Source: Gammaproteobacteria bacterium
GTDB taxonomy: Bacteria > Pseudomonadota > Gammaproteobacteria > SZUA-229
Reading direction: 5' to 3'
DNA: 44,384 nucleotides
Assembly: GCA_026197015.1 (NCBI GenBank)
Contig: JAPHRB010000015.1
Span: 1-44,384 of the forward strand
The position numbers and the translations under genes were made by a program. Positions 15,660 to 22,933 of this stretch are shown here, piece after piece. Under the pieces are notes generated by a model, which had not been told where the DNA came from, searched no databases, and saw only the letters and a list, made by a program, of their open reading frames with translations. Position 1 is the first letter of the stretch; each line of letters starts with the position of its first letter.

Positions 15660-17006
15660 ATGACCTCCAATAGCAAAAAAATACTACTTTCACTTATCCT
15701 GGGCAGCATTAGCTTTATATTGATGCAGCTATTTTATACGTTGGAGCAAAGCCTGTTAGTCGCAATCTTAGTCACAATGATCACATTATGGACAAATGAA
15801 GGATTACCATTAGCCGTGGTTTCTCTCACTCCTATTGTTCTATTTCCTGCGGCTGGTATTTTAAGCACCTCCCAAACCGCACATAATTATGCCAACCCCA
15901 TTATCTTTTTATTCATGGGTGGTTTTTTAATTGCAATTGCCGTAGAAAAAACTAACCTGCATAAATGGATAGCAAACCAGATGCTGAATATTTTTCCATG
16001 TCATGCAAGAGGTATCATATTTGCCTTGATTATTACTTCGGGTTTACTCAGTTCAATTTTATCAAATACGACCACAACACTTTTATTATTACCGATTGCA
16101 TTATTTTTAACCGATAGTACAAAACTAAAAGTGCGCCTTGCATTAGGTATAGCTTACGGCGCAAGTATTGGTGGCATACTCACACCCATAGGCACTCCTC
16201 CTAACCTGATTTTATTTGGAGTGATGAAGGAGATGGGCTTAGAAAAAATAGCTTTTGCACAATGGATGTGGATGATGTTTCCGTTAGTTATTTTTATGTT
16301 TACTTTTGTCGGATTTATTTTAAGTGCCGGCCTGAAAGATACAAAAATAACATCTCAGCTTAATATTCCAGCGTTAGATACTAATCAAAAAAAAGTCATC
16401 ACACTTATTATTTTTTTAATAATCATGCTTTTTTTAAACTCACCCATAGAACCTTATTACAAGGGACTGGGTTTGAATGACGCGGGTATTTTACTATCGG
16501 CAGGCTTAATATTATTTGCGCCTCCATTTAATATCTTAAACTGGGAACAGGATAAAAATAATATTCCTTACCGTATTATGTTTCTTTTTGGTGCCGGATT
16601 TACAATTGCTATGGCGTTCACTGAAACCGGCATGGCAAAAGAAATGGCCTCACATCTATTAGAACTAACAAGCCTGCCGGTGATTTTATTCATGTTAATT
16701 GTTGCAGCTATGGTCACGTTTACAACAGAGGTCACGAGTAATACTGCACTAATTTCTATTATGCTGCCGATACTATACGAAGTCAGCAATCAGGCCGGTC
16801 TTGATGTGCGTTTATTTATGGTTATCGCGACAGTATGTGCATCCTATGCATTTATGTTGCCGATTGCCACACCACCGAATGCCATTGCAATGAGTAGTGG
16901 CGTGGTTAATATAAAAACAATGGCTCGTTATGGCATTATCTTTAATTTAATCGCTATATTTTTGACTGTATTTGTAGCATATTTTTTCTGGAATCACATT
17001 CTTTAG
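15660..17006 (+). CDS. SLC13/DASS family sodium:anion symporter
   Basis: This inner-membrane transporter of 448 residues has about 11-12 hydrophobic spans. It carries both family signature repeats: the G-G-I-L-T-P-I-G-T-P-P-N stretch near 178-189 and P-I-A-T-P-P-N-A near 404-411, the S/T-N-T type sodium/substrate clamshell. The family carries di- and tricarboxylates or sulfate with sodium. I cannot choose between dicarboxylate and sulfate from sequence; a sulfate role would fit the nearby cysG but that is speculation. It is on the same strand as bcp with a 90-base gap and has no clear ribosome binding site, so the start is moderately sure. Confidence 0.88.
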   Translation: MTSNSKKILLSLILGSISFILMQLFYTLEQSLLVAILVTMITLWTNEGLPLAVVSLTPIVLFPAAGILSTSQTAHNYANPIIFLFMGGFLIAIAVEKTNLHKWIANQMLNIFPCHARGIIFALIITSGLLSSILSNTTTTLLLLPIALFLTDSTKLKVRLALGIAYGASIGGILTPIGTPPNLILFGVMKEMGLEKIAFAQWMWMMFPLVIFMFTFVGFILSAGLKDTKITSQLNIPALDTNQKKVITLIIFLIIMLFLNSPIEPYYKGLGLNDAGILLSAGLILFAPPFNILNWEQDKNNIPYRIMFLFGAGFTIAMAFTETGMAKEMASHLLELTSLPVILFMLIVAAMVTFTTEVTSNTALISIMLPILYEVSNQAGLDVRLFMVIATVCASYAFMLPIATPPNAIAMSSGVVNIKTMARYGIIFNLIAIFLTVFVAYFFWNHIL

Positions 17007-17056
17007 TACGTTAAAAATACGATTCAGGCCAAATTTACAGCCAAATGATTAACTTA

Positions 17057-17079
17057 CCGGGATGTTTATCATTACCCGG
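17057..17079. terminator. Possible hairpin between convergent units
   Basis: CCGGG (17057-17061) and CCCGG (17075-17079) pair, with adjoining ATG/CAT pairing past a two-base bulge. It lies between the SLC13 gene (+) and the small membrane gene (-). No T run is evident. Confidence 0.35.
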
Positions 17080-17125
17080 CCTCGTTATATTTAGTTCATT
17101 GCCAGGACTATTAATTACGAATGAA

Positions 17126-17296
17126 TTAATTATTCAACTGATAATAAAAAATAGCAGCACCAATAATGACACTGGCACATACTAATACAATGCCCGCAAA
17201 CCAGATTTTAAACCGATTCAACGAAGCAGACACTCTCTCAGCTTCATTAATTTTCTTCTCTGAAGAAGCCGGCATTTGCTTAATATCAAAAGACAT
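17126..17296 (-). CDS. Small single-TM membrane protein downstream of cysG
   Basis: A 56-codon frame starts at ATG 17296 and ends with TAA at 17126-17128. The product begins M-S-F-D-I-K-Q-M-P and has a charged, helix-prone N-terminal half (E-K-K-I-N-E-A-E-R) followed by one strong transmembrane span at about 31-52 (I-W-F-A-G-I-V-L-V-C-A-S-V-I-I-G-A-A). The start is 9 bases after the cysG stop with GGTAGGT upstream, so it is probably the last gene of the fliL-to-cysG transcript direction. I recognise no family. The amphipathic-then-TM pattern and tight spacing argue for a real gene; it is too short for many gene callers. Confidence 0.6.
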   Translation of the reverse strand: MSFDIKQMPASSEKKINEAERVSASLNRFKIWFAGIVLVCASVIIGAAIFYYQLNN

Positions 17297-17305
17297 CAGT
17301 GTTAC

Positions 17306-18730
17306 CTACCACTTACCCGATTTAACCGCTAAACCTTGTGGCTCTTTGGGATTAAACCAGTCTAACTTTTCTTTTAATGAAACAACCTCGCCAACAATAA
17401 TTAAGGTAGGTGGCTCAAAAGTATGCGTTTCTAATGTTTCCTCTAATGTATCCAATGTGGCTATAACCGTTTTTTGATCGGGTGTTGTGCCCTTTTGTAC
17501 TAATGCAACCGGTGTGGTTGGTGGTAAACCATGACCCATCATTTCTTTACATAGCGTCGGTGCTCCATGTAAACCCATATAAAAAACAACGGTTTGATTA
17601 GGCTGTGCCAGTGCTGGCCAGTTCAAATCAACCGTACCGTCTTTTAAATGACCGGTTACAAAAACACAGGCCTGTGAATAATCACGATGCGTTAAAGGTA
17701 TACCTGCATATGCTGCGCAACCTGCTGCAGCGGTAATTCCCGGTACCACCTGAAATGGTATACCTTCCTGTGCGAGCAACTCTATTTCTTCACCACCTCG
17801 ACCAAAGATAAAGGGGTCTCCGCCTTTGAGTCGCAAAACACGTTTACCTTCTTTAGCTAAACGCACTAACAGCTCATTAATATTTTCCTGCTGCATTGTA
17901 TGTTTATCACGTGCTTTTCCAACGTAAATTAACTCCGCATCACGTCGAACCAGCTCTCGAATAGCAGGCGAAACTAGCCTGTCATAAACCATAACATCAC
18001 ATGACTGCATTAGACGCAGCGCACGGAAAGTTAATAAATCCGGATCACCAGGGCCGGCACCAACCAGATAAACTTCACCCTGATATTTAGGGTTAGGATC
18101 TGCAGCATCTATGGCTTTTTGTAACTCTTCAGCCGCTTCATCTTCATGACCGCTATATACCCGGTCAGCAACAGTGCTCTCTAATATCGATTCCCAGAAG
18201 GCACGACGCTGATCAACATTTGTAAATTTAGCTTTAACCTTTTCTCTAAAGTCTGACACTAGCGCACCTAGTCGACCATATGCTGCTGGAATACAGCCTT
18301 CTAGTTTTGTACGAATCATGCGCGCTAAAACAGGAGAAGCACCACCCGTAGATATAGCAATTTGCACCGGCGAGCGATCAACAATAGAAGGCGTAATGAA
18401 TGAGCAAAGCGACGGATCATCAACCACATTTACCGGAATACCACGTTCCTGAGCCAACTCTGAGGCCCGCTTATTTACCTCACGATTATCCGTTGCAGCA
18501 ATAACCAGCACCGGTTTTTCAATATCCGCATCTTCAAAATCACGAGCAATATGGATTAATTTACCTTCCTCATGCCAGCCCGCAAGCTCATGAGATAACT
18601 CGGGAGAGACAACCGTCACAACAGACTGGGCTTTTAGCAATAAAGACACTTTACGTGCTGCGACTTCGCCACCGCCAATAACAAGACAGGGTTTTTGTTT
18701 GATATCAAAGAATATGGGTAGAAAATCCAC
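17306..18730 (-). CDS. cysG: Siroheme synthase (trifunctional CysG)
   Basis: CysG makes siroheme from uroporphyrinogen III in the cytosol. The N-terminal half (about 1-205) is the precorrin-2 dehydrogenase/ferrochelatase with the NAD-binding V-I-G-G-G-E-V-A-A-R-K motif, D-D-P-S-L-C-S-F and S-T-G-G-A-S-P-V. The C-terminal half (about 215-460) is the SAM uroporphyrinogen III methyltransferase with V-G-A-G-P-G-D-P-D-L-L-T, V-Y-D-R-L-V, R-L-K-G-G-D-P-F-I-F-G-R-G and P-G-I-T-A-A. At 474 residues it is full length. Siroheme serves assimilatory or dissimilatory sulfite and nitrite reductases. It follows grxC by 121 bases on the same strand. Confidence 0.97.
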   Translation of the reverse strand: MDFLPIFFDIKQKPCLVIGGGEVAARKVSLLLKAQSVVTVVSPELSHELAGWHEEGKLIHIARDFEDADIEKPVLVIAATDNREVNKRASELAQERGIPVNVVDDPSLCSFITPSIVDRSPVQIAISTGGASPVLARMIRTKLEGCIPAAYGRLGALVSDFREKVKAKFTNVDQRRAFWESILESTVADRVYSGHEDEAAEELQKAIDAADPNPKYQGEVYLVGAGPGDPDLLTFRALRLMQSCDVMVYDRLVSPAIRELVRRDAELIYVGKARDKHTMQQENINELLVRLAKEGKRVLRLKGGDPFIFGRGGEEIELLAQEGIPFQVVPGITAAAGCAAYAGIPLTHRDYSQACVFVTGHLKDGTVDLNWPALAQPNQTVVFYMGLHGAPTLCKEMMGHGLPPTTPVALVQKGTTPDQKTVIATLDTLEETLETHTFEPPTLIIVGEVVSLKEKLDWFNPKEPQGLAVKSGKW

Positions 18731-18805
18731 GTGGATCCCTTAAATTTGGAGTTAGCTGAGTATAGTAGTGATTCATGATGTTTGGGTCTATATCCCATTA
18801 GCTAG

Positions 18806-18829
18806 GGCTTTTATGTATACACAAAAGCC
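18806..18829 (-). terminator. Possible hairpin between grxC and cysG
   Basis: GGCTTTT and AAAAGCC pair around a partly self-complementary TGTATACA centre. It lies just after the grxC stop on the minus strand. There is no T run, so it may be an attenuator or an RNA-stability hairpin. Confidence 0.35.
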
Positions 18830-18851
18830 TGAAATACAGAAAAACTGCACT

Positions 18852-19109
18852 TTACTTATCTAATAAAGCCTCAAGTTTGCCTTTTTTATCCAAAGCAGCC
18901 AGATCATCAAAGCCGCCAACATGCACGTCTCCGATAAATATCTGCGGCACGGTATCGCGCTTACTTTCTTTCTTCATAACCGACCAGAGTTTTTTATTTA
19001 CGCCTACGTCAATAATTTGCATTTTTTTAACACCGTGTTTTTTTAATAAAATCTCGGCACGACGACAATAGGGACACGATCGTGTTCGGTATATGCGAAC
19101 CTTGTTCAT
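18852..19109 (-). CDS. grxC: Glutaredoxin 3 type
   Basis: An 85-residue dithiol glutaredoxin that reduces disulfides and protein-glutathione adducts in the cytosol. The redox site is C-P-Y-C at 12-15 (preceded by T-R-S), with the cis-proline T-V-P-Q near 53-56 and the glutathione-binding G-G-F-D-D near 65-69. Length matches GrxC. It starts 44 bases after fliP on the same strand, an unusual place because fliQ normally follows fliP. It is probably read through from the flagellar operon, or has its own promoter that I cannot identify. Confidence 0.95.
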   Translation of the reverse strand: MNKVRIYRTRSCPYCRRAEILLKKHGVKKMQIIDVGVNKKLWSVMKKESKRDTVPQIFIGDVHVGGFDDLAALDKKGKLEALLDK

Positions 19110-19153
19110 TATTCTGTCAAAGATCTATAGAAATTACTGGAAATCGAAGTTTA

Positions 19154-19945
19154 TCAGGTAACCACAAAACTTGCAGCTAATGTACCTATGACTAACGACC
19201 AGCCATCAACCAGTACAAATAACATCAGCTTAAAAGGTAATGAAATAATCAACGGCGACAACATCATCATACCCATTGCCATTAACACACTGGCCACAAC
19301 CAGATCGATAATGAGAAAAGGAATGAACAACATAAAACCTATTTGAAATGCCGTTTTTAACTCAGACGTTAAAAATGCGGGCATCAATACAGAAAATGGT
19401 ACTGATTCAGGGCCGTCATAACCATCAGCGCCAGACAGGTTAGCGAACAACTCAAGGTCTGTTTCCCTGGTTTGTTCAATCATAAATTTATGAAACGGTC
19501 GTTTAATACGGGCTATCGCCTCTTCAGCACCGATCTGTTCGGCAATATAAGGCTGGTAGGCATTTTCATAAGCCTGAGTAAAAACTGGCGACATAATAAA
19601 AAAGCTTAAAAATAACGATAAACCGATAAGTATTTGATTTGACGGTGTCTGAGCCGTACCCAATGCCTGGCGAAGTATAGATAACACGATAATAATGCGC
19701 GTAAACGATGTCATGGTCAATAAAAGTGCTGGCAATACAGACAGCACAGTCATAAACATTAATACCTGCAAAGAAATAGAGTATTCTTTGCCGCCTGATG
19801 CCGTGTCTTCAATAATTAAAGCGGGTAATGTAGGCTCGGCAATTACCCCGGCAGACACTAGAAAAAGAAACACGAACAACACTAAGTTAAACATACTTTT
19901 ACTCGATAACTTAATCATCGATGCATGAGATAAAGATAACATCAT
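19154..19945 (-). CDS. fliP: Flagellar export gate protein FliP
   Basis: FliP is the core of the flagellar type III export gate, forming the FliP5-FliQ4-FliR1 complex in the inner membrane. The 263-residue product has an N-terminal cleavable-type signal span (about 18-36), then four TM spans, with F-T-R-I-I-I-V-L-S-I-L-R near 82-93 and the Q-I-G-F-M-L-F-I-P-F-L-I-I-D signature near 200. The initiation ATG overlaps the fliO stop (ATGA). A later Met at residue 18 (M-F-N-L-V) might be the real start. The next gene is grxC, not fliQ. Confidence 0.95.
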   Translation of the reverse strand: MMLSLSHASMIKLSSKSMFNLVLFVFLFLVSAGVIAEPTLPALIIEDTASGGKEYSISLQVLMFMTVLSVLPALLLTMTSFTRIIIVLSILRQALGTAQTPSNQILIGLSLFLSFFIMSPVFTQAYENAYQPYIAEQIGAEEAIARIKRPFHKFMIEQTRETDLELFANLSGADGYDGPESVPFSVLMPAFLTSELKTAFQIGFMLFIPFLIIDLVVASVLMAMGMMMLSPLIISLPFKLMLFVLVDGWSLVIGTLAASFVVT

Positions 19946-20457
19946 TGCCTGTTTTCCATGACTTCTTCTAGCTTCGTCTCAAAAGAATCTTCTGCAACAG
20001 AACTTACAGCGTTATCGCCCAGGACATATAATGTCTGAATATGTCCTGGCGTAACCCCTACTAGTAAACGTTTATTTTCAATCTCTATTAATATGGCTTT
20101 TTCCCTGGTTCCTAACGACAGGCCTCCAAGCACTTTCATATCAACCTGATTATTATTTGGTAATCGCCCGTATTTTTTTAAAATCCAGGCCAACCCTAAA
20201 ATAAGCGCAATAACGACTACTAATCCCATCGCCATATTCAGCACACCCATCATTGAAAAAGCTTCAGCTGTCTCTGGTTTAACAATGGTTTCTGATTTAG
20301 AAAAGGCCACCATGGGATAACCACTTATAAGTAATACTGAATAAGAAATAATCTTTTTAGTAAGCAGGCTAAAAATGTTATTAGATCTTATTTTTAAGAA
20401 CATACTTTTTATATTACTTATTATCGAGTTATAGAAATTTTTATTTAGCTGCAACAC
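19942..20457 (-). CDS. fliO: Flagellar export assembly protein FliO
   Basis: FliO is a membrane scaffold for assembly of the FliP ring. The 171-residue frame opens with GTG at 20457, has one hydrophobic segment near 35-55 and the main TM span at about 68-92 (V-V-V-I-A-L-I-L-G-L-A-W-I-L-K-K), then a cytosolic FliO domain with L-G-T-R-E-K-A-I-L-I-E-I and L-L-V-G-V-T-P-G-H-I. The start is uncertain: GTG has a poor ribosome binding site and an ATG at 20403 is possible. The family is poorly conserved, but the place between fliN and fliP makes the call secure. Confidence 0.9.
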   Translation of the reverse strand: MLQLNKNFYNSIISNIKSMFLKIRSNNIFSLLTKKIISYSVLLISGYPMVAFSKSETIVKPETAEAFSMMGVLNMAMGLVVVIALILGLAWILKKYGRLPNNNQVDMKVLGGLSLGTREKAILIEIENKRLLVGVTPGHIQTLYVLGDNAVSSVAEDSFETKLEEVMENRQ

Positions 20458-20471
20458 AAATTACTCACTAA

Positions 20472-20873
20472 TTATTTCAGTTTTTTAACGCGCTCGGCAG
20501 GGCTAATAATATCCGTTAAACGAATACCGAATTTTTCATTTACAACCACAACCTCTCCCCGCGCGATTAAGGTGCCATTTACCAGAACATCCATAGGTTC
20601 ACCCGCAAGACGCTCCAGTTCAACAACGGAACCCTGATTTAATTGCAGTAAATTTCTTATACTTATTTTAGTACGTCCAATTTCCATCGATAAATTAACC
20701 GGTATATCAAGCACCACGTCCAGATTGACATCTGAGCCCGGTATACTTGAATCGTTTAACTCATCAAAACTGGCTGCACTAGCAGCAGCACCTGCATCTG
20801 CTGCTTCTGATTCGGCCTGCTCATTTAGCGCATCAGCCCATGGATCTTCTTCAGTATTTTCTTCATCACTCAT
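20472..20873 (-). CDS. fliN: Flagellar motor switch protein FliN
   Basis: FliN forms the lower C-ring of the flagellar switch and binds CheY-P and export proteins. The 133-residue product has an acidic N-terminal tail (1-50) and the C-terminal SpoA domain (about 55-130) with V-L-D-I-P-V-N-L-S-M-E-I-G, L-L-Q-L-N-Q-G-S-V-V-E-L and V-N-E-K-F-G-I-R-L-T-D-I. It follows fliM by 10 bases and precedes fliO by 14, so it is an operon member. Confidence 0.97.
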   Translation of the reverse strand: MSDEENTEEDPWADALNEQAESEAADAGAAASAASFDELNDSSIPGSDVNLDVVLDIPVNLSMEIGRTKISIRNLLQLNQGSVVELERLAGEPMDVLVNGTLIARGEVVVVNEKFGIRLTDIISPAERVKKLK

Positions 20874-20883
20874 GGCTTTATTC

Positions 20884-21891
20884 TCAATTTTCTTCGCTTT
20901 CTGAAATAAAATTTAAATTCGGGCGAGACACACGTTCGTTAACTTTGACGGCCGCATTGCCTCTGGACACACCCAGGGAACACCTGAACATCGGAATTTC
21001 TTCTGCTTCTAAGACTACCTGCTCAGGCATATCAAAGGGAATAACATCACCAACTTTTAAGTCGTTAATCTCAGATAAGTTAATTTCTATTTCTGTCATT
21101 AGACTTCTAACTTCAACCTTCGATTCAAATATTTCATCGCGTAATGATAATCGCCATCGGTCATCAATTTCCGACATATCTGATTGAACACCCGCGTCTA
21201 ACAGATCACGAATTGGTTCAACCATCGAGTAAGGAAAAGTGACATGCAAGTCCCCCCCACCGCCTTCAAGATCAACACGAAAAGTACTCACTACAACCAC
21301 TTCAGTCGGGCTAACAATATTAGCTAAATGAGGATTAACCTCAGACGATTGATACTCAAACTTCAAAGGTTTGATTGGCTTCCAGGCATCCTCCAGATCT
21401 TTAAAAATCTGTTCCAGTAATATACTAATGACGCGCTGTTCGGTAGGGGTGAATTCTCGACCTTCAATTTTGTTATAAAAACGCCCCTCGCCGCCGAAAT
21501 AATTATCTACAACAATAAATACCAGCTTGGGATCAATAACAAATAAAGCCGTACCTTTTAGCGGATCTACTTTAATCATATTTAAACTGGTGGGAACGTA
21601 AAGACTATGTACATACTCGGCAAATTTCATCATCTGCACACCACCCACAGATATTTCAGCCTGGCGACGTAACATATTAAACATGCTTACCCGAAAATTA
21701 CGTGCAAAACGCTCATTAAGCATTTCCAGGGTGGGCAATCGCCCACGTACTATTCGCTCCTGAGAATTAAAATCAAAAGACCTGGCAGATCCATCATGAA
21801 GGTCATCGTCTTCTGTTTCGACATCACCATCATCTACCCCGTGTAACAGGGCATCAATCTCGTCTTGACTTAAAACATCTGCAGTTGCCAT
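20884..21891 (-). CDS. fliM: Flagellar motor switch protein FliM
   Basis: FliM is the middle C-ring protein that receives CheY-P and controls rotation. The N-terminal CheY-binding peptide L-S-Q-D-E-I-D-A-L-L is at 7-16. The central CheC-like domain (about 45-225) includes G-G-x-G-R-F-Y, and the C-terminal SpoA domain (about 250-325) includes L-K-V-G-D-V-I-P. The 335-residue length is normal. Upstream, 168 bases separate it from fliL and contain a large inverted repeat, an unusual interruption in this operon. Confidence 0.97.
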   Translation of the reverse strand: MATADVLSQDEIDALLHGVDDGDVETEDDDLHDGSARSFDFNSQERIVRGRLPTLEMLNERFARNFRVSMFNMLRRQAEISVGGVQMMKFAEYVHSLYVPTSLNMIKVDPLKGTALFVIDPKLVFIVVDNYFGGEGRFYNKIEGREFTPTEQRVISILLEQIFKDLEDAWKPIKPLKFEYQSSEVNPHLANIVSPTEVVVVSTFRVDLEGGGGDLHVTFPYSMVEPIRDLLDAGVQSDMSEIDDRWRLSLRDEIFESKVEVRSLMTEIEINLSEINDLKVGDVIPFDMPEQVVLEAEEIPMFRCSLGVSRGNAAVKVNERVSRPNLNFISESEEN

Positions 21892-21937
21892 AATTTTTCT
21901 TCAATTAAAATATCAAAAATTTAAATCTATTTTCTGT

Positions 21938-22058
21938 GTAATGATTCAGGTTGCCCCAGAAATGCGCCAGATCAAGGCGGGAAATGTAAGCTTACAAGTG
22001 TAAGTGTCCATTTCCCAACGAAGAGCTGGTGCATTTATGGGGTAAGCTGGGTCATTAC
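21938..22058. repeat. About 121-bp imperfect palindrome between fliL and fliM
   Basis: The left arm 21938-21986 and right arm 22009-22058 are imperfect reverse complements: G-T-A-A-T-G-A start, then shared blocks such as CCCCA, AAATGC, CCAG and GGGAAATG on both arms. The 22-base centre holds its own CTTAC-AAGT-GTAAG hairpin. It begins 2 bases after the fliL stop on the minus strand and ends 46 bases before fliM. It would form a long RNA stem within the operon transcript and looks like a small palindromic repeat element (MITE/REP-like). Confidence 0.75.
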
Positions 22059-22059
22059 C

Positions 22060-22596
22060 CTATTGCATTACGAAACTGGTGAAGTATAGTGCTTCTATTG
22101 AACTTGCTGCACCAACATTTTTCAGTACATCCTGCATCACCTGTATCGCTTCCTGACTTAAAGCTCGCTTACCTTCACGGGTATTAATCTCGTGATACTG
22201 TTTACCACCTAATAATAATAACAACTCATTACGCACCGCAGGCATATGTGCTTTTAATGCTGATTCAACTGATGAATCATAAGTCATAATCTGTATATCA
22301 ACCTGCAAAAAAGAAACCTGTTCCTGATTTTCAAAATTTACAACAAATGCCGGGTGTAATGGAACATAAATAGGGGTGCCTTTTGATTTCTGGCCGTTGG
22401 CGCCTTCAACAGACTCAGCATCTTCCAGTACTTCCATATCTGCTGCACTATCAGACTCTTCTTCTCCACCCATAAACATGAAAACGCCCACGCCAATACC
22501 AATGAGCAATACTAAGCCGTTTACGAGCAATATAACTTTCATCATACCGCCTTTCTTTTCTTCTCCAGCTTCCTGATTTTCTTCTTCGTCAGCCAT
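22060..22596 (-). CDS. fliL: Flagellar basal body protein FliL
   Basis: FliL is a stator-associated inner-membrane protein at the basal body. From this start the 178-residue product has an acidic cytosolic N-terminus, one TM span (about 17-41, V-I-L-L-V-N-G-L-V-L-L-I-G-I-G-V-G) and a periplasmic FliL domain ending Y-F-T-S-F-V-M-Q. A longer frame reaches 22653, but GGGGAAGCTTA directly precedes this ATG, and a sigma-54 promoter at 22627-22641 would place the transcript start downstream of the longer start, so I chose 22596. It is the first gene of fliLMNOP. Confidence 0.94.
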   Translation of the reverse strand: MADEEENQEAGEEKKGGMMKVILLVNGLVLLIGIGVGVFMFMGGEEESDSAADMEVLEDAESVEGANGQKSKGTPIYVPLHPAFVVNFENQEQVSFLQVDIQIMTYDSSVESALKAHMPAVRNELLLLLGGKQYHEINTREGKRALSQEAIQVMQDVLKNVGAASSIEALYFTSFVMQ

Positions 22597-22626
22597 TAAG
22601 CTTCCCCTATAGGTTATTGTCATAAA

Positions 22627-22641
22627 TGCAAAGAACGTGCC
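22627..22641 (-). promoter_or_regulatory. Sigma-54 (RpoN) promoter of fliL
   Basis: The minus strand reads GGCACGTTCTTTGCA, matching the sigma-54 consensus T-GGCACG-N4-TTGCA from its GG onward with the required 10 bases between GG and GC. The predicted start would fall near 22616, about 20 bases before the fliL ATG. RpoN control of fliL operons is well known in polarly flagellated gammaproteobacteria. Confidence 0.85.
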
Positions 22642-22857
22642 GCTATTAATCAAAATCTTACCGAATCGATCTAGCTGCCAATCTCATCGAGAAATAAATA
22701 CACGTTACCTCTTGTTAAGCATAGTATTAATTCATTTAATTTCAATAAGATAGATGATAAACGTAGTATAAAGTAACTATATATAAAATTGAGTATAAAA
22801 ATGCAATTTTTGATCTAAAGCGCTAAACTAATGACCAAATAAATAAGTTTATATAGC

Positions 22858-22885
22858 TTCAGTTCGTCATACAATTGGCCGATAT
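22858..22885 (+). promoter_or_regulatory. Candidate sigma-28 (FliA) promoter of fliK
   Basis: TTCAGTTC (5 of 8 to TAAAGTTT) lies 12 bases upstream of GCCGATAT (7 of 8 to GCCGATAA). The predicted start near 22893 is about 40 bases before the fliK ATG. The -10 match is good, the -35 match and spacing are weaker. The rest of the 22654-22933 gap shows no other feature. Confidence 0.4.
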
Positions 22886-22933
22886 ATAGTGGAATAGTCA
22901 GAAATTTGCCAAAAAACTGTCACCCGAAAATTT

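Noticed and set aside
17166..17477. 103-codon plus-strand frame
   Set aside because: It lies across the small membrane gene and the cysG 3' end on the other strand, which are better supported.
22597..22653. N-terminal extension of FliL to 22653
   Set aside because: It contains the sigma-54 promoter, and the ATG at 22596 has a strong ribosome binding site.
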